From the NCBI RefSeq assembly GCF_031951985.1, contig NZ_JAVLVU010000001.1, forward strand, positions 3,100,001 to 3,164,000: DNA of 64,000 nucleotides. The letters run 5' to 3'. The first letter of the stretch is position 1; the number at the start of each line of letters is the position of its first letter. Made by a program: the position numbers and the translations under genes. The DNA is from Mucilaginibacter terrae. Its GTDB lineage: Bacteria; Bacteroidota; Bacteroidia; Sphingobacteriales; Sphingobacteriaceae. Positions 18,401-27,393 of this stretch are shown one piece after another. Under the pieces are notes generated by a model, which worked only from the letters and a program-made list of their open reading frames with translations, did not search any database and was not told where the DNA came from.

Positions 18401-21400
18401 GTGAAACCTATTTTTATGATCGAGAATAAAAAACCAAGCAGGGCCCTGGCCCTGCTGCTTTTTTTTAACCTTTTTTTTCAGCAGCTTGCTGCGCAAAAAA
18501 TATTTTTCAGGCACTATACCGTAACCGACGGATTGTGTGCCAACACCATCTGGGACATTCAGCAGGATGACCAGGGCTACATGTGGTTTGGAACCAAGTA
18601 CGGTTTAAGCCGTTTTGATGGCTACACGTTTAAATGTTTTCAATATCAAAAAGGCGTTCCGGGCACGTTGGGCAACAGCTTCATCCGTAAAATTTTCAGG
18701 TACGATGCCAACACCTTCTGGATAGGTACCGATGAGGGCATCTTCATTTTTGATTTGCAAACCGAAAGGTTTACACACTTTACCGATCTTCAAAATTATT
18801 TTATAAACGACCTCATCCGTTCAAAAAACGGCGATATCTGGATTGCTACCAAAGAACGAGGTGTATTTTGCTATCACCCTTCCAATAAAAAGCTAAAGCA
18901 CTTTTCTACCAGTTCGGCGTTGCGGCTTTCCTCCAATGAAGTACCTAAACTTTTGCAGAATAATGACGGGCAAATATGGATAGGCACTTATGGCAAAGGA
19001 ATTGACGTTTTAAACCCGCAAACCAACCGGATAAAGCATTACAATACGGGTACAAAAGCCAGGCTATCGAGCAACGTAATTCTTGATCTGTATAAAGACA
19101 CACGCGGAGATATTTGGATTGGTACCATGGCCGGTGGCTTAAACCTTTGGGAAAAGCAAAAAGACAGTATTACCATTTATCAAAAAGCAGGTGGTAACTC
19201 TATTAGTGATAACATTGTACGATCTGTTTATGAACCGAAGCCGGGTGTTATTTATTTGGGTACCGAGAAGGGTTTAAATGTTTTCGATCGTAAAAACAAC
19301 CGCTTTACAGTTTATCAAAACAAAAACAACGATCCTTTTAGCATTAATGATGATGCTGTTTATAAGGTGTTTAAAGATAAAGAGGGCGGCATTTGGGTGG
19401 GAACCTATTTTGGTGGATTGAATTATTACCATGAAAGCGGTTCTGGGTTTGAATTCTATTATCCTTCCGGTGTAAAAAACTCACTTTCGGGCAACGCCGT
19501 AAGCGCATTTTTGGAAACCAGGCCAGGCCAGCTTTGGGTGGGTACTGAGGATGGAGGGCTCAACTTTTTTAACGCCCGCGATAAAACTTTTAAACGATTC
19601 CCGTTTTCTCCAGGCCAGGATAGCCTTTCATATCACAACATTCACGCGCTATATCAGGACAGGTCGGGTAATTTATGGATTGGCATGTACACCGGGGGAC
19701 TTAATATATTAAACCCTGCCACCGGAAAGGTTAAGCGATATAAGAGCGACGCAGCCGACCCTAATACCCTGAGCGATAACAGCGTATACTCCATTGATGA
19801 AGACCGGCAGGGGCGCATTTGGGTATCAACCATTGCAGGATTGAATTGCTACGATCCAAAAAACGACCGTTTTGTACGTGTTAAAGGAAAAAACCTCGAT
19901 AAGAGCTGTATATACCAGGTTTACCAGGATACCGATATGGCACTTTGGATTGCCACTTATGATAATGGGTTAATTAAAATGGAACCCAATGGCAAGCTTA
20001 CCCAATACGCCTATTCGAAAAAGGAGGGGAGCATTAGTTCCAACAAGGTAATTTGTATGCTTGATGACGGGGCGGGCAATTTATGGCTGGGCACAGACGG
20101 TAGCGGCTTAAACGTGCTGAATAAGAAAACCGGAATTTTTAAATCATACGAAGACGAAGACTGGATTAAAAGTGCAGTGGTTTATGGCATTATTAAAGAT
20201 CGCTTGGGTAAGATGTGGTTTTCTACCAATAACGGTTTGTTTGAATACGATTTGCTTACCAAAACCAAACGAAGCTTTGGTAAGTGGGATAACCTGCAAA
20301 GTCAGCAATACAATTATAAAGCCTACTACAAGGATGCCTCGGGCAAACTATATTTTGGCGGCATCAACGGGTTTAATGCCTTTTATCCTGATGCGGTGCA
20401 GGGTGTTAGTGCTACGCCCAAGGTGTCATTCACCAACTTTCAGTTATTTAACAAAGACCTCGATTTTAACGATGATGGTAGTCCGCTTAAAAAATCGGTG
20501 AGCTACACCAACGAAGTTGTTCTTCATCATAACCAGTCGGTATTGAGTATTGAATATGCCTGCCTGAGTTTTATTGCCCCTAACAAACTGCAGTATGCTT
20601 TTAAGATGGATGGGTTTGACAAGGGCTGGAACAATGTAGGCAGCCAACGCAAGGCAACCTACACCAATTTACCTGCCGGGGAGTACAACTTTCAGGTAAA
20701 GGTAACTGATGATGCCGGCGATGATTTGGGAAGTGTATCGAGCATTAAAATTAAAATACTGCCACCTTTTTATAAAACGTATACCGCTTATTTACTCTAT
20801 CTGCTGGTTTTTGTGCTTGGGGCAATTTGGCTGCGCCGCTACCTTGTAGAAAAAGCGCGCAGGCAAAACGAAATAAAGCTGGAAAGGCTTAAAAACAAAA
20901 GCGAGCAGGATTTTTACAAGCAAAAAATAGATTTCTTTACAGCCATGGCTCACGAAATCAGGACGCCGCTTGCGCTGATAATTGCGCCTTTGGAAAGGCT
21001 TTTGTCGGGCAAGAGAAAAAACTCCGAAGGCATGGAGCAGTTGCACCTGATGGAAGAAAACGCTGATCGTTTGTTAACCCTGGTAAATCAATTGCTCGAT
21101 TTCAGGCGTATTGAAAGTGATATATTTGAAATACACCCCGAACCGCTTGAGCTCATTTACCTCATTAACAGTTTGCATAACCGTTTTTCGCCTATTGCCG
21201 TTAAGCGCGGGCTTACCTTCCTGGTATCAAGCGAGTTTCAAAAACTGGACGTAATTGCCGATCCGGAAGCGTTAATGAAGATACTCAGCAATTTGCTGAT
21301 AAATGGTTTTAAGTTTGCCCGCACACAATTGGCTATCAAAGTCAATGCGCTGCAAAACGATGAAAACGACAGGGAGATGTTTTCTATAAGTGTAGAAGAC

Positions 21401-22432
21401 GATGGCATTGGTATACCCGAAGCCCAGCTTGATTCGATCTTTAAGAAGTTTTTCAAGGTATCAACAGAAGAGCATCAGTATACCAATTTGGGTGGAACCG
21501 GCATTGGCTTGGCACTGGCTAAATCGCTCTGTGAAAAGCATGGCGGCCAGTTGATGGTTGAAAGCGAAGAGGGTATTAAAACTATATTCACCGTACTCAT
21601 TCCATTTGAGGCAAACAACCACAAACAGGATGAAGACCTGGAAGAAACGAACGAAGCGGAGGGCAAGCATACGATATTGGTGGTAGAAGATGATCCATCG
21701 CTGCTCGATTTTCTTTCCAAGAGCTTTCATCAGGAAGGCTACCATACTATCAAAGCTAAAAATGGCAAAGAGGCATTAAAGCAACTGGACCAACATGCGG
21801 TTGACCTGGTAATTTCGGATGTAATGATGCCTTTGATGGATGGAATGGAGTTATGCAAGGTTATTAAAAACGATATTGATTACAGCCATTTACCGGTGGT
21901 GCTACTAACGGCCAAAACCAATACTGATGCCGAAATTGAAGGCCTGGAGAACGGTGCAGATGCCTACGTATCAAAACCGTTTAAATGGAAGCAACTCTCG
22001 CTTGTAATTAAAAACTTGCTGGAGTTGCAATCTAATTTAAAGCAGCGTTTTGCCCAAAGCCCGCTTGAGGGCACCGAGATTTTAATTAGCGGCAACCGCG
22101 ACCAGAAGTTCCTGGAAAAAATTACAAAGATCATTGAAGCTAAAATATCTAACCCGCAGCTTTCGGTAGAAGATTTGGGCAGGGAAGTGGGCTTAAGCCG
22201 GTCGAGCCTGTACAAAAAAATTAAGGCCAAAACGGGTTATGTACCTAACGAGTTTGTGAGAATCATCAGGTTAAAAACGGCTGCCAAGCTACTATTGGAG
22301 CAAGAACACACAATTGCCGAAATCGGTTACATGGTTGGCTTTAATTCGCCCTCATACTTTAGTAAGTGTTTTTATACCCAGTTTGAGCTTACACCCAGCG
22401 AGTTTGTGGAGAAGCATGCCAGTAAATTATGA
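18401..22432 (+). CDS. Hybrid two-component system sensor/regulator (HTCS)
   Basis: A 1343-residue one-protein two-component system. Order: signal segment (about 1-30); two-component-regulator propeller blades repeating W(I/F)GT...GL..(F/Y) (about 35-680) forming the periplasmic sensor; Y_Y_Y domain (about 700-780); one membrane helix (about 790-815, LLYLLVFVLGAIWL); HisKA with the phospho-His in FFTAMAHEIRTPL (about 848); HATPase_c (NLLINGFKFA, VEDDGIGIPE, GGTGIGLALAK); receiver (TILVVEDD, acceptor Asp in LVISDVMMPL near 1139, Lys in VSKPF); AraC-type HTH (LSVEDLGREVGLSRSSLYKKI ... IAEIGYMVGFNSPSYFSKCF). The start shown is GTG 18401; ATG 18416 is an equal alternative. It most likely senses an oligosaccharide in the periplasm and activates the susCD-GH43-GH5 operon just upstream. 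Confidence 0.94.
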   Translation: MKPIFMIENKKPSRALALLLFFNLFFQQLAAQKIFFRHYTVTDGLCANTIWDIQQDDQGYMWFGTKYGLSRFDGYTFKCFQYQKGVPGTLGNSFIRKIFRYDANTFWIGTDEGIFIFDLQTERFTHFTDLQNYFINDLIRSKNGDIWIATKERGVFCYHPSNKKLKHFSTSSALRLSSNEVPKLLQNNDGQIWIGTYGKGIDVLNPQTNRIKHYNTGTKARLSSNVILDLYKDTRGDIWIGTMAGGLNLWEKQKDSITIYQKAGGNSISDNIVRSVYEPKPGVIYLGTEKGLNVFDRKNNRFTVYQNKNNDPFSINDDAVYKVFKDKEGGIWVGTYFGGLNYYHESGSGFEFYYPSGVKNSLSGNAVSAFLETRPGQLWVGTEDGGLNFFNARDKTFKRFPFSPGQDSLSYHNIHALYQDRSGNLWIGMYTGGLNILNPATGKVKRYKSDAADPNTLSDNSVYSIDEDRQGRIWVSTIAGLNCYDPKNDRFVRVKGKNLDKSCIYQVYQDTDMALWIATYDNGLIKMEPNGKLTQYAYSKKEGSISSNKVICMLDDGAGNLWLGTDGSGLNVLNKKTGIFKSYEDEDWIKSAVVYGIIKDRLGKMWFSTNNGLFEYDLLTKTKRSFGKWDNLQSQQYNYKAYYKDASGKLYFGGINGFNAFYPDAVQGVSATPKVSFTNFQLFNKDLDFNDDGSPLKKSVSYTNEVVLHHNQSVLSIEYACLSFIAPNKLQYAFKMDGFDKGWNNVGSQRKATYTNLPAGEYNFQVKVTDDAGDDLGSVSSIKIKILPPFYKTYTAYLLYLLVFVLGAIWLRRYLVEKARRQNEIKLERLKNKSEQDFYKQKIDFFTAMAHEIRTPLALIIAPLERLLSGKRKNSEGMEQLHLMEENADRLLTLVNQLLDFRRIESDIFEIHPEPLELIYLINSLHNRFSPIAVKRGLTFLVSSEFQKLDVIADPEALMKILSNLLINGFKFARTQLAIKVNALQNDENDREMFSISVEDDGIGIPEAQLDSIFKKFFKVSTEEHQYTNLGGTGIGLALAKSLCEKHGGQLMVESEEGIKTIFTVLIPFEANNHKQDEDLEETNEAEGKHTILVVEDDPSLLDFLSKSFHQEGYHTIKAKNGKEALKQLDQHAVDLVISDVMMPLMDGMELCKVIKNDIDYSHLPVVLLTAKTNTDAEIEGLENGADAYVSKPFKWKQLSLVIKNLLELQSNLKQRFAQSPLEGTEILISGNRDQKFLEKITKIIEAKISNPQLSVEDLGREVGLSRSSLYKKIKAKTGYVPNEFVRIIRLKTAAKLLLEQEHTIAEIGYMVGFNSPSYFSKCFYTQFELTPSEFVEKHASKL

Positions 22433-22547
22433 TAATTATTAGCATGCCCGTACTTATATACTATAAAGACGAACGAGGAGAGTAAAGATTAATTGAATAA
22501 ATCTTATAAAACTTAATAAGGAGTAAACCCACGGTTTAATTAAACAA

Positions 22548-22592
22548 AAAGAGCATATTCAATCAGTCCTAAAACCTTTAAATATGCTCTTT
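22548..22592. terminator. Terminator hairpin at island left boundary (old tRNA-Pro terminator)
   Basis: Stem aaagagcatatt / aatatgctcttt around a 21-base loop, followed by T-rich sequence. Stem and loop are nearly identical to the hairpin downstream of the tRNA-Pro gene at 55017-55058, including caatcagtcctaaaacc. It lies immediately left of the first core copy (22605). I interpret it as the original terminator of tRNA-Pro, displaced when the islands integrated. Confidence 0.65.
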
Positions 22593-22604
22593 CTTTGTTT
22601 TTTG

Positions 22605-22617
22605 GTCGGGATGGCAG
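22605..22617. repeat. att core copy A (left end of island 1)
   Basis: Core gtcgggatggcag, identical to the 3' end of the tRNA-Pro gene at 55067-55079. The match to the tRNA copy extends to tggtcgggatggcagga (22603-22619) and, with gaps, leftwards through the terminator. No tRNA body is attached here, so this is a displaced 3' tRNA fragment as left by tRNA-targeting integrases. Confidence 0.75.
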
Positions 22618-22826
22618 GACGAACCACGAGCCACTTAAACCTATTATTTTCAAATACTTATATCAAAATCAGACTAAAATAGGCACCGAAGGGGGACATA
22701 AAATTTGCAGCCATTTAGCACCATTTATTTGGCATCTGATTATAACGTTTAGTCAATGAACTTTATAACACAAATATAAATTTGTTCGAAAAAACACAAA
22801 GCATCTACCTATAGAACAAGTAAAAG

Positions 22827-23966
22827 TTACTCAAGAACTTTTAACCTTTTGAGCCAATCTGCTATTATCTGTAATGCCTGTGGTGAAAATGAGTCCTTGA
22901 TAGTGGGATATTCTTGAGTTGTACATTTTTCACAAGGCAAAAACAGATGGTTTAAACCAGCAATGATCTTCGTTGTCACCTTTGTATTCCTACCCTTGGA
23001 AGATAGGACTTTCCAGTTAGCCAAATTTTCTTTGTATGATACCATCAGGTCTTTATCACCATTCAACGCCAGTATGGGAATATTCACTTTTTCCAATACC
23101 GGTGCCGGATCATATTTTATAAAATAGCGGTACCAAGCTGACGAAGCTTGCTTTGCAAAGCTGTAAATTGGAAACCTAAAATGGTCAAATTCTATATGGC
23201 GGGCTTTAACCGCCTCATCATCTGTTTTTTTCCATTGGGTGTAAACGTCAATTAGTTTTTGCTCCATGCTGGCCGAGTCGGCATATTGCAGTGCCGTTTT
23301 AAACATAAGCTCGTTAATTGAATTATAACGCTGTTTATCAATATCACTTATTGGAGCAGCATTTACCAAATCACGATTCTGAATGATCAAAGCATCATAA
23401 CCTTTTAATGCCAGACCGGCTATAGAAACCAGGAAAGCAATACCCGGCGCGCGTGAAGCAGCTAAAGAACATGAAGCACCGCCTTCGCTATGTCCCATGA
23501 TGCCAATTTTATTAGATATTACTTCGGGGCGGGTTTTTAAATAATTGAATGCCTCTAATACATCATCAGAAAAATCAGCAGTTGTGGCTTTGGAATAATC
23601 ACCCGTTGATTTGCCAACTCCCCTGTCATCAATTCGTAGCACAATTATTCCACGGCTCGAAAGATAGTTGGCAATATCGGCAAATAATTTATGTCCGGCC
23701 ATGGTACCATCACGGTCTTGTGCCCCGGTTCCGGATACGAGTATTACCGCCGGAAACATTTTGTTGCCATTGGCGGGTATGGTTATAGTAGCCCCATAAG
23801 TTAATAAAGTGTGTTTACCTGTAAATGTAACACTATCGGCCTGGTAAGGCACAGTGTTAACATTAACCCGCTGCTGTGCCGGTTGCGCAAAGGCAACCGG
23901 TACATTAGCAAACAGGAAAACTATAATAATTAACTGAATGAAGAAGAACTTCCTTTTTAAAAACAT
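22827..23966 (-). CDS. Secreted alpha/beta hydrolase
   Basis: A 379-residue alpha/beta-fold hydrolase with a signal peptide (about 1-27, VPVAFAQ). An oxyanion/strand region (PAVILVSGTGAQDRDGT), the nucleophile elbow GIMGHSEGG (Ser near residue 160), the acid in LNGDKDLMVS and the base His in IAGLNHLFLPC form a complete triad. The family covers esterases, acyl-transfer enzymes and peptidase-like hydrolases; the substrate is unknown. It is the last gene of the island 1 cargo operon, 2 bases after the thioredoxin gene. It probably acts in the periplasm on what the SusCD pair imports. Confidence 0.82.
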   Translation of the reverse strand: MFLKRKFFFIQLIIIVFLFANVPVAFAQPAQQRVNVNTVPYQADSVTFTGKHTLLTYGATITIPANGNKMFPAVILVSGTGAQDRDGTMAGHKLFADIANYLSSRGIIVLRIDDRGVGKSTGDYSKATTADFSDDVLEAFNYLKTRPEVISNKIGIMGHSEGGASCSLAASRAPGIAFLVSIAGLALKGYDALIIQNRDLVNAAPISDIDKQRYNSINELMFKTALQYADSASMEQKLIDVYTQWKKTDDEAVKARHIEFDHFRFPIYSFAKQASSAWYRYFIKYDPAPVLEKVNIPILALNGDKDLMVSYKENLANWKVLSSKGRNTKVTTKIIAGLNHLFLPCEKCTTQEYPTIKDSFSPQALQIIADWLKRLKVLE

Positions 23967-23968
23967 AA

Positions 23969-25960
23969 CTATTCAGACTTTTTGGTCAGTTCAACCATTT
24001 CAATAATTTCATCGGCCAATGCAGTTGGGCTTCCTTTGTAACCATCGGTAAGAAAACGCAACTTGCCTTTACTGTCGATGATGAGTTTCATTGGAATGCC
24101 TGAAATAGTGAAGGCTTTGCATACACGCGCAAATACCTCATCATTTACAGTTGCTCCTTTGGCTTTATTATCAAATAATATATTGAATGGATAGTTATTA
24201 TCTTTTATAAACTTTGCAACCTCCTGTTTGTACTTGTCGCCTCTTTCTTCGGTATCGATAAAATAAAATACCACGTTGGGGTCGGCTTTGTAGTGATCAA
24301 CAGCAAGCTTCATCCCCGGGAACGAGGCCTTACACGGCACGCACCAGGTAGCCCAAAAATCCATAACAATGGTTTTACCTTTTAAGTCGGCAAAACGTAC
24401 TTCCTTGCCGTTTAAATCGGTCATGGTCCAATCGGGCATATCGGCATTGCGCATTATCTTTTTAGCCTCTTCAGAACTCCGTGCTGCCAATTCAGGGTTT
24501 TTTAGCGAGGTTAAGTAAGCATTATACTGGTTTAGCGGTTTGCCGCTACGTTTATAATCGGCGTTTAGCAAAGCCAGCATCTCGGGCGAGCTTTGATTTT
24601 CATACACACTGCGCTCTAACAAAGTATGCAGTTTTGCATACTGCCTGGCTCTGTTGAGTAAAAAAGCATGGTCGTCGTTTAGCGAAGCACGCTTATAGTG
24701 GTAGAACTTTTGCGCTCTTTCTGCATAAGCCAAAGCCTGTTGATAGTTACCGGTATTACGAAGTATACTCACCTGAACCGGCAATATGCTCTTAGCTAAA
24801 AATTGTTCGTATTGTGCTTTCCACTGCATTGGAGACAGATACCAGTAATCGGCCGGAACAACATCTTTTGTTTGCTCCATACGTGTAAACATCTTATTGG
24901 CATAGGGCAGCAATTCGGCATCGGGTATATCCTTTCTGTTATGCCAAATCTCAATTAATTTATAATGCAGATTTACAAACGCCGGAAAATCAAGTTCATT
25001 CAAATACTGGTTCAACGGCGTATAATCCTTCTTCATTGAAGCAATGATGATTATCGTTTGATAAATATTGGAGTAGTTGATGCGAAACTCCTTATCAAAA
25101 TCGTTGTAAGCTTTATTTTGAGGGAACTTTTTAAGAAAAGCTTCGCCCAAGGCCCGTTTCTTTTCTGCATCGCGCTCGAGGTTGTAAGCTTTATATGCGT
25201 TCACCTTGGCCAATTCGCCGTTAGGGAACCGTTTTATCATTACACTGTCTAATGAGTCGGTACGAAATTTATCTTTTAACACACCGGCCAATATGCTTCG
25301 TGCCCTCAATAAATTAACTTCACTATCCTTTTGTTGAAGAAACTTAACGATGTTTTTGATACGGGGCATACCGGCATCGCCCTGAAATGCCTGTATTGAA
25401 CGTGCAAACGGAACAGCTAACACTTCACCAGCCTCTGCCGAATGCCACATTATCTCGTTGTTGAGCCAATAGTAAAATGCGGTATCGCTCAAATTTACAG
25501 GCTTCTTAAAATATCCCGGAACACCATACCCCTGTTTATCGGCACGTAAAAAGCTCCAGCCGGCATAGGCAGAAGGTGCATTAATACCGGCGCGTTTAGC
25601 ATCGGTTGCCATTATTACATAGGCATTATCGTTATTATTATCTGTACTGTCACCGCCTAAAAATTTTATTGCAGCCAAGCCAAAATCTTTATCGAGCGGC
25701 AGGGTGGCTTTAAACTTACCCTCACCTGTTGGTGTTAAGTTTAAGTCGGTTGTATGCCAATTATAGTTGCTGTAGGCATAAACAATTCCGTGTACGCTCT
25801 TTTGCCCGCTTAAGGGAGTTCCTTTAGTATCGTACGTTATTTGAATACTACTGCCCGGAAGCGGGTGCACCGGATTATATTCAAAGTTTTTGCTTTGAGC
25901 AAAGGCATCAGTTGCCAGTAAGCAACTGATAGCCATTAAGCTCTTTTTAATTTTTAGCAT
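23969..25960 (-). CDS. TlpA-type periplasmic thioredoxin-domain protein
   Basis: A 663-residue secreted protein (signal MLKIKKSLMAISCLLATDAFAQ). The first about 480 residues contain a beta-rich region and a long helical region with no named domain. The C-terminal domain (about 510-660) is a TlpA/ResA-like thioredoxin: GKTIVMDFWATWCVPCKASFPGM holds the WCVPC redox motif, followed by VVFYFIDTEE and the cis-Pro segment FTISGIPMKLIIDSKGKL. Such proteins are common beside SusCD genes in Bacteroidota and may reduce disulfides or haem-related substrates; the role here is not established. It overlaps neither neighbour and sits 21 bases after susD. Confidence 0.85.
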   Translation of the reverse strand: MLKIKKSLMAISCLLATDAFAQSKNFEYNPVHPLPGSSIQITYDTKGTPLSGQKSVHGIVYAYSNYNWHTTDLNLTPTGEGKFKATLPLDKDFGLAAIKFLGGDSTDNNNDNAYVIMATDAKRAGINAPSAYAGWSFLRADKQGYGVPGYFKKPVNLSDTAFYYWLNNEIMWHSAEAGEVLAVPFARSIQAFQGDAGMPRIKNIVKFLQQKDSEVNLLRARSILAGVLKDKFRTDSLDSVMIKRFPNGELAKVNAYKAYNLERDAEKKRALGEAFLKKFPQNKAYNDFDKEFRINYSNIYQTIIIIASMKKDYTPLNQYLNELDFPAFVNLHYKLIEIWHNRKDIPDAELLPYANKMFTRMEQTKDVVPADYWYLSPMQWKAQYEQFLAKSILPVQVSILRNTGNYQQALAYAERAQKFYHYKRASLNDDHAFLLNRARQYAKLHTLLERSVYENQSSPEMLALLNADYKRSGKPLNQYNAYLTSLKNPELAARSSEEAKKIMRNADMPDWTMTDLNGKEVRFADLKGKTIVMDFWATWCVPCKASFPGMKLAVDHYKADPNVVFYFIDTEERGDKYKQEVAKFIKDNNYPFNILFDNKAKGATVNDEVFARVCKAFTISGIPMKLIIDSKGKLRFLTDGYKGSPTALADEIIEMVELTKKSE

Positions 25961-25981
25961 AATTGATCTTTACAGGTAAAA

Positions 25982-27382
25982 TCAAGGGTTTTGTTGTATC
26001 TCGGGGTTTAGCTGAATTTGATAAACCGGAATACTAAATACGTAGCGGTTGCTGCCCGGAGCTAATGAATAGGTAGTACCTCCAAACGTGCGCGTATAAG
26101 TACGCTGAAACTGGCCTTCTCCATTTAAGCGACGCATATCCCACCAACGCAGCATGCGGCAAAAAAACTCGCGACGGCGTTCTTCAATTACCACCTTTAG
26201 CGCGTCGCTTGCATTGGCAGCGGTAAGTGCAACATAATCGGCAGTTTTAAAACGTTTTCTGCGCAAATTATTCACCCAAAGCAATGCATTGCCAACATCG
26301 TTGTTGCGGGCAAAATATTCGGCCTTGATCAGCATCATTTCGGGTACGCTCGGGCCAATGTTTCTTGGTTCGTTTATAGCGCGATCTTTATAAAAAAAGC
26401 GGCCACCGGCTGGCACATAGGCTGTTGAAACTATAGTAGGATCGGTTGTAAAAAGAGTATAGCGCTGGTCGCGTGTGCCCAGCAGTGCTAATAATTCATC
26501 GCTCAAACGCAAGCCGATGGGGGTAAAAGCACTTATTCCTCCAACTGCAACTTTTGAAAGCAAAACTTCCGGGTCGCTTCTCCGGATTGGATAAGTGGTG
26601 GTGCTTATTGTAGTTATAGTACTTAAATCGTTTAATGTGCTACGCAAGGCCAACGCGCTATCTGCATAAGTGTTAGCGGCTGCATAATTATTCATGTACA
26701 GGTAGCAACGCGCCAATTCGGCATAAGCTGATGCTTTGGAGGGTAAAGTATTAAATAATTGAGCAACCGGCAAAGCAGGTATAGCTTGTTTTAAATCGGC
26801 AATGATCTGGTCGTACACCGTTTGCGACGAAGGGCGGTTTAACGGCTGAACTGTTGTTTGAACCAATACTAAAGGCACACCAAGGTCTGAAGATGCAGTG
26901 GCCGCATTGTAAGGTTTTGAATAAGTATTCATCAACATGAGGTAAGCATCGGCACGATGCACTTTTGCTTCGGCAATTAGCGCGGCTTTTTCAGCTTCGC
27001 TGCCTCCGGTGCTTGCCGGAACTTCGCCAATGATGATGTTGCTGTAGGTTATGGTATTATACATACCGTTCCAGTTATTGTCGGTTTGAAAACTTCCTAA
27101 CGGAAATGGATCAGCCTGCCAGGTATAGCTGGTACGCCAGTAACGATAACTATCAGGCACCAATGCTAACTGCTGTGTGCTTCCATCCATTAACTGAACA
27201 TCATCTGAAGCAATATCACCCAGTTGAGGACCAAATTCATATACAGCGGTATTGTTGAGCAAGTAACGGTAATTGGATATCTCGCCCGGCACCAGTTGGC
27301 CCTGGGTTTTTATGTCCACATATTTTTGGCATGAGCCAAGGACTATAGCCATCAAAAACAATAAATTATATTTGGTTTTCAT
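25982..27382 (-). CDS. susD: SusD/RagB family lipoprotein (island 1)
   Basis: A 466-residue SusD-like lipoprotein with signal MKTKYNLLFLMAIVLGSC (lipobox LGSC). The family features are KAALIAEAKVHRADAYLMLMNTYSKPY in the TPR region and IGPSVPEMMLIKAEYFARNNDVGNALLWVNNLRRKRF plus EERRREFFCRMLRWWDMRRLN in the C-terminal domain. It ends QLNPEIQQNP. Slightly short but complete. It follows susC by 11 bases and is expected to be its lid partner. Sequence divergence from the two chromosomal SusD copies in this window suggests a different ligand. Confidence 0.92.
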   Translation of the reverse strand: MKTKYNLLFLMAIVLGSCQKYVDIKTQGQLVPGEISNYRYLLNNTAVYEFGPQLGDIASDDVQLMDGSTQQLALVPDSYRYWRTSYTWQADPFPLGSFQTDNNWNGMYNTITYSNIIIGEVPASTGGSEAEKAALIAEAKVHRADAYLMLMNTYSKPYNAATASSDLGVPLVLVQTTVQPLNRPSSQTVYDQIIADLKQAIPALPVAQLFNTLPSKASAYAELARCYLYMNNYAAANTYADSALALRSTLNDLSTITTISTTTYPIRRSDPEVLLSKVAVGGISAFTPIGLRLSDELLALLGTRDQRYTLFTTDPTIVSTAYVPAGGRFFYKDRAINEPRNIGPSVPEMMLIKAEYFARNNDVGNALLWVNNLRRKRFKTADYVALTAANASDALKVVIEERRREFFCRMLRWWDMRRLNGEGQFQRTYTRTFGGTTYSLAPGSNRYVFSIPVYQIQLNPEIQQNP

Positions 27383-27393
27383 GATGCGTTAGC

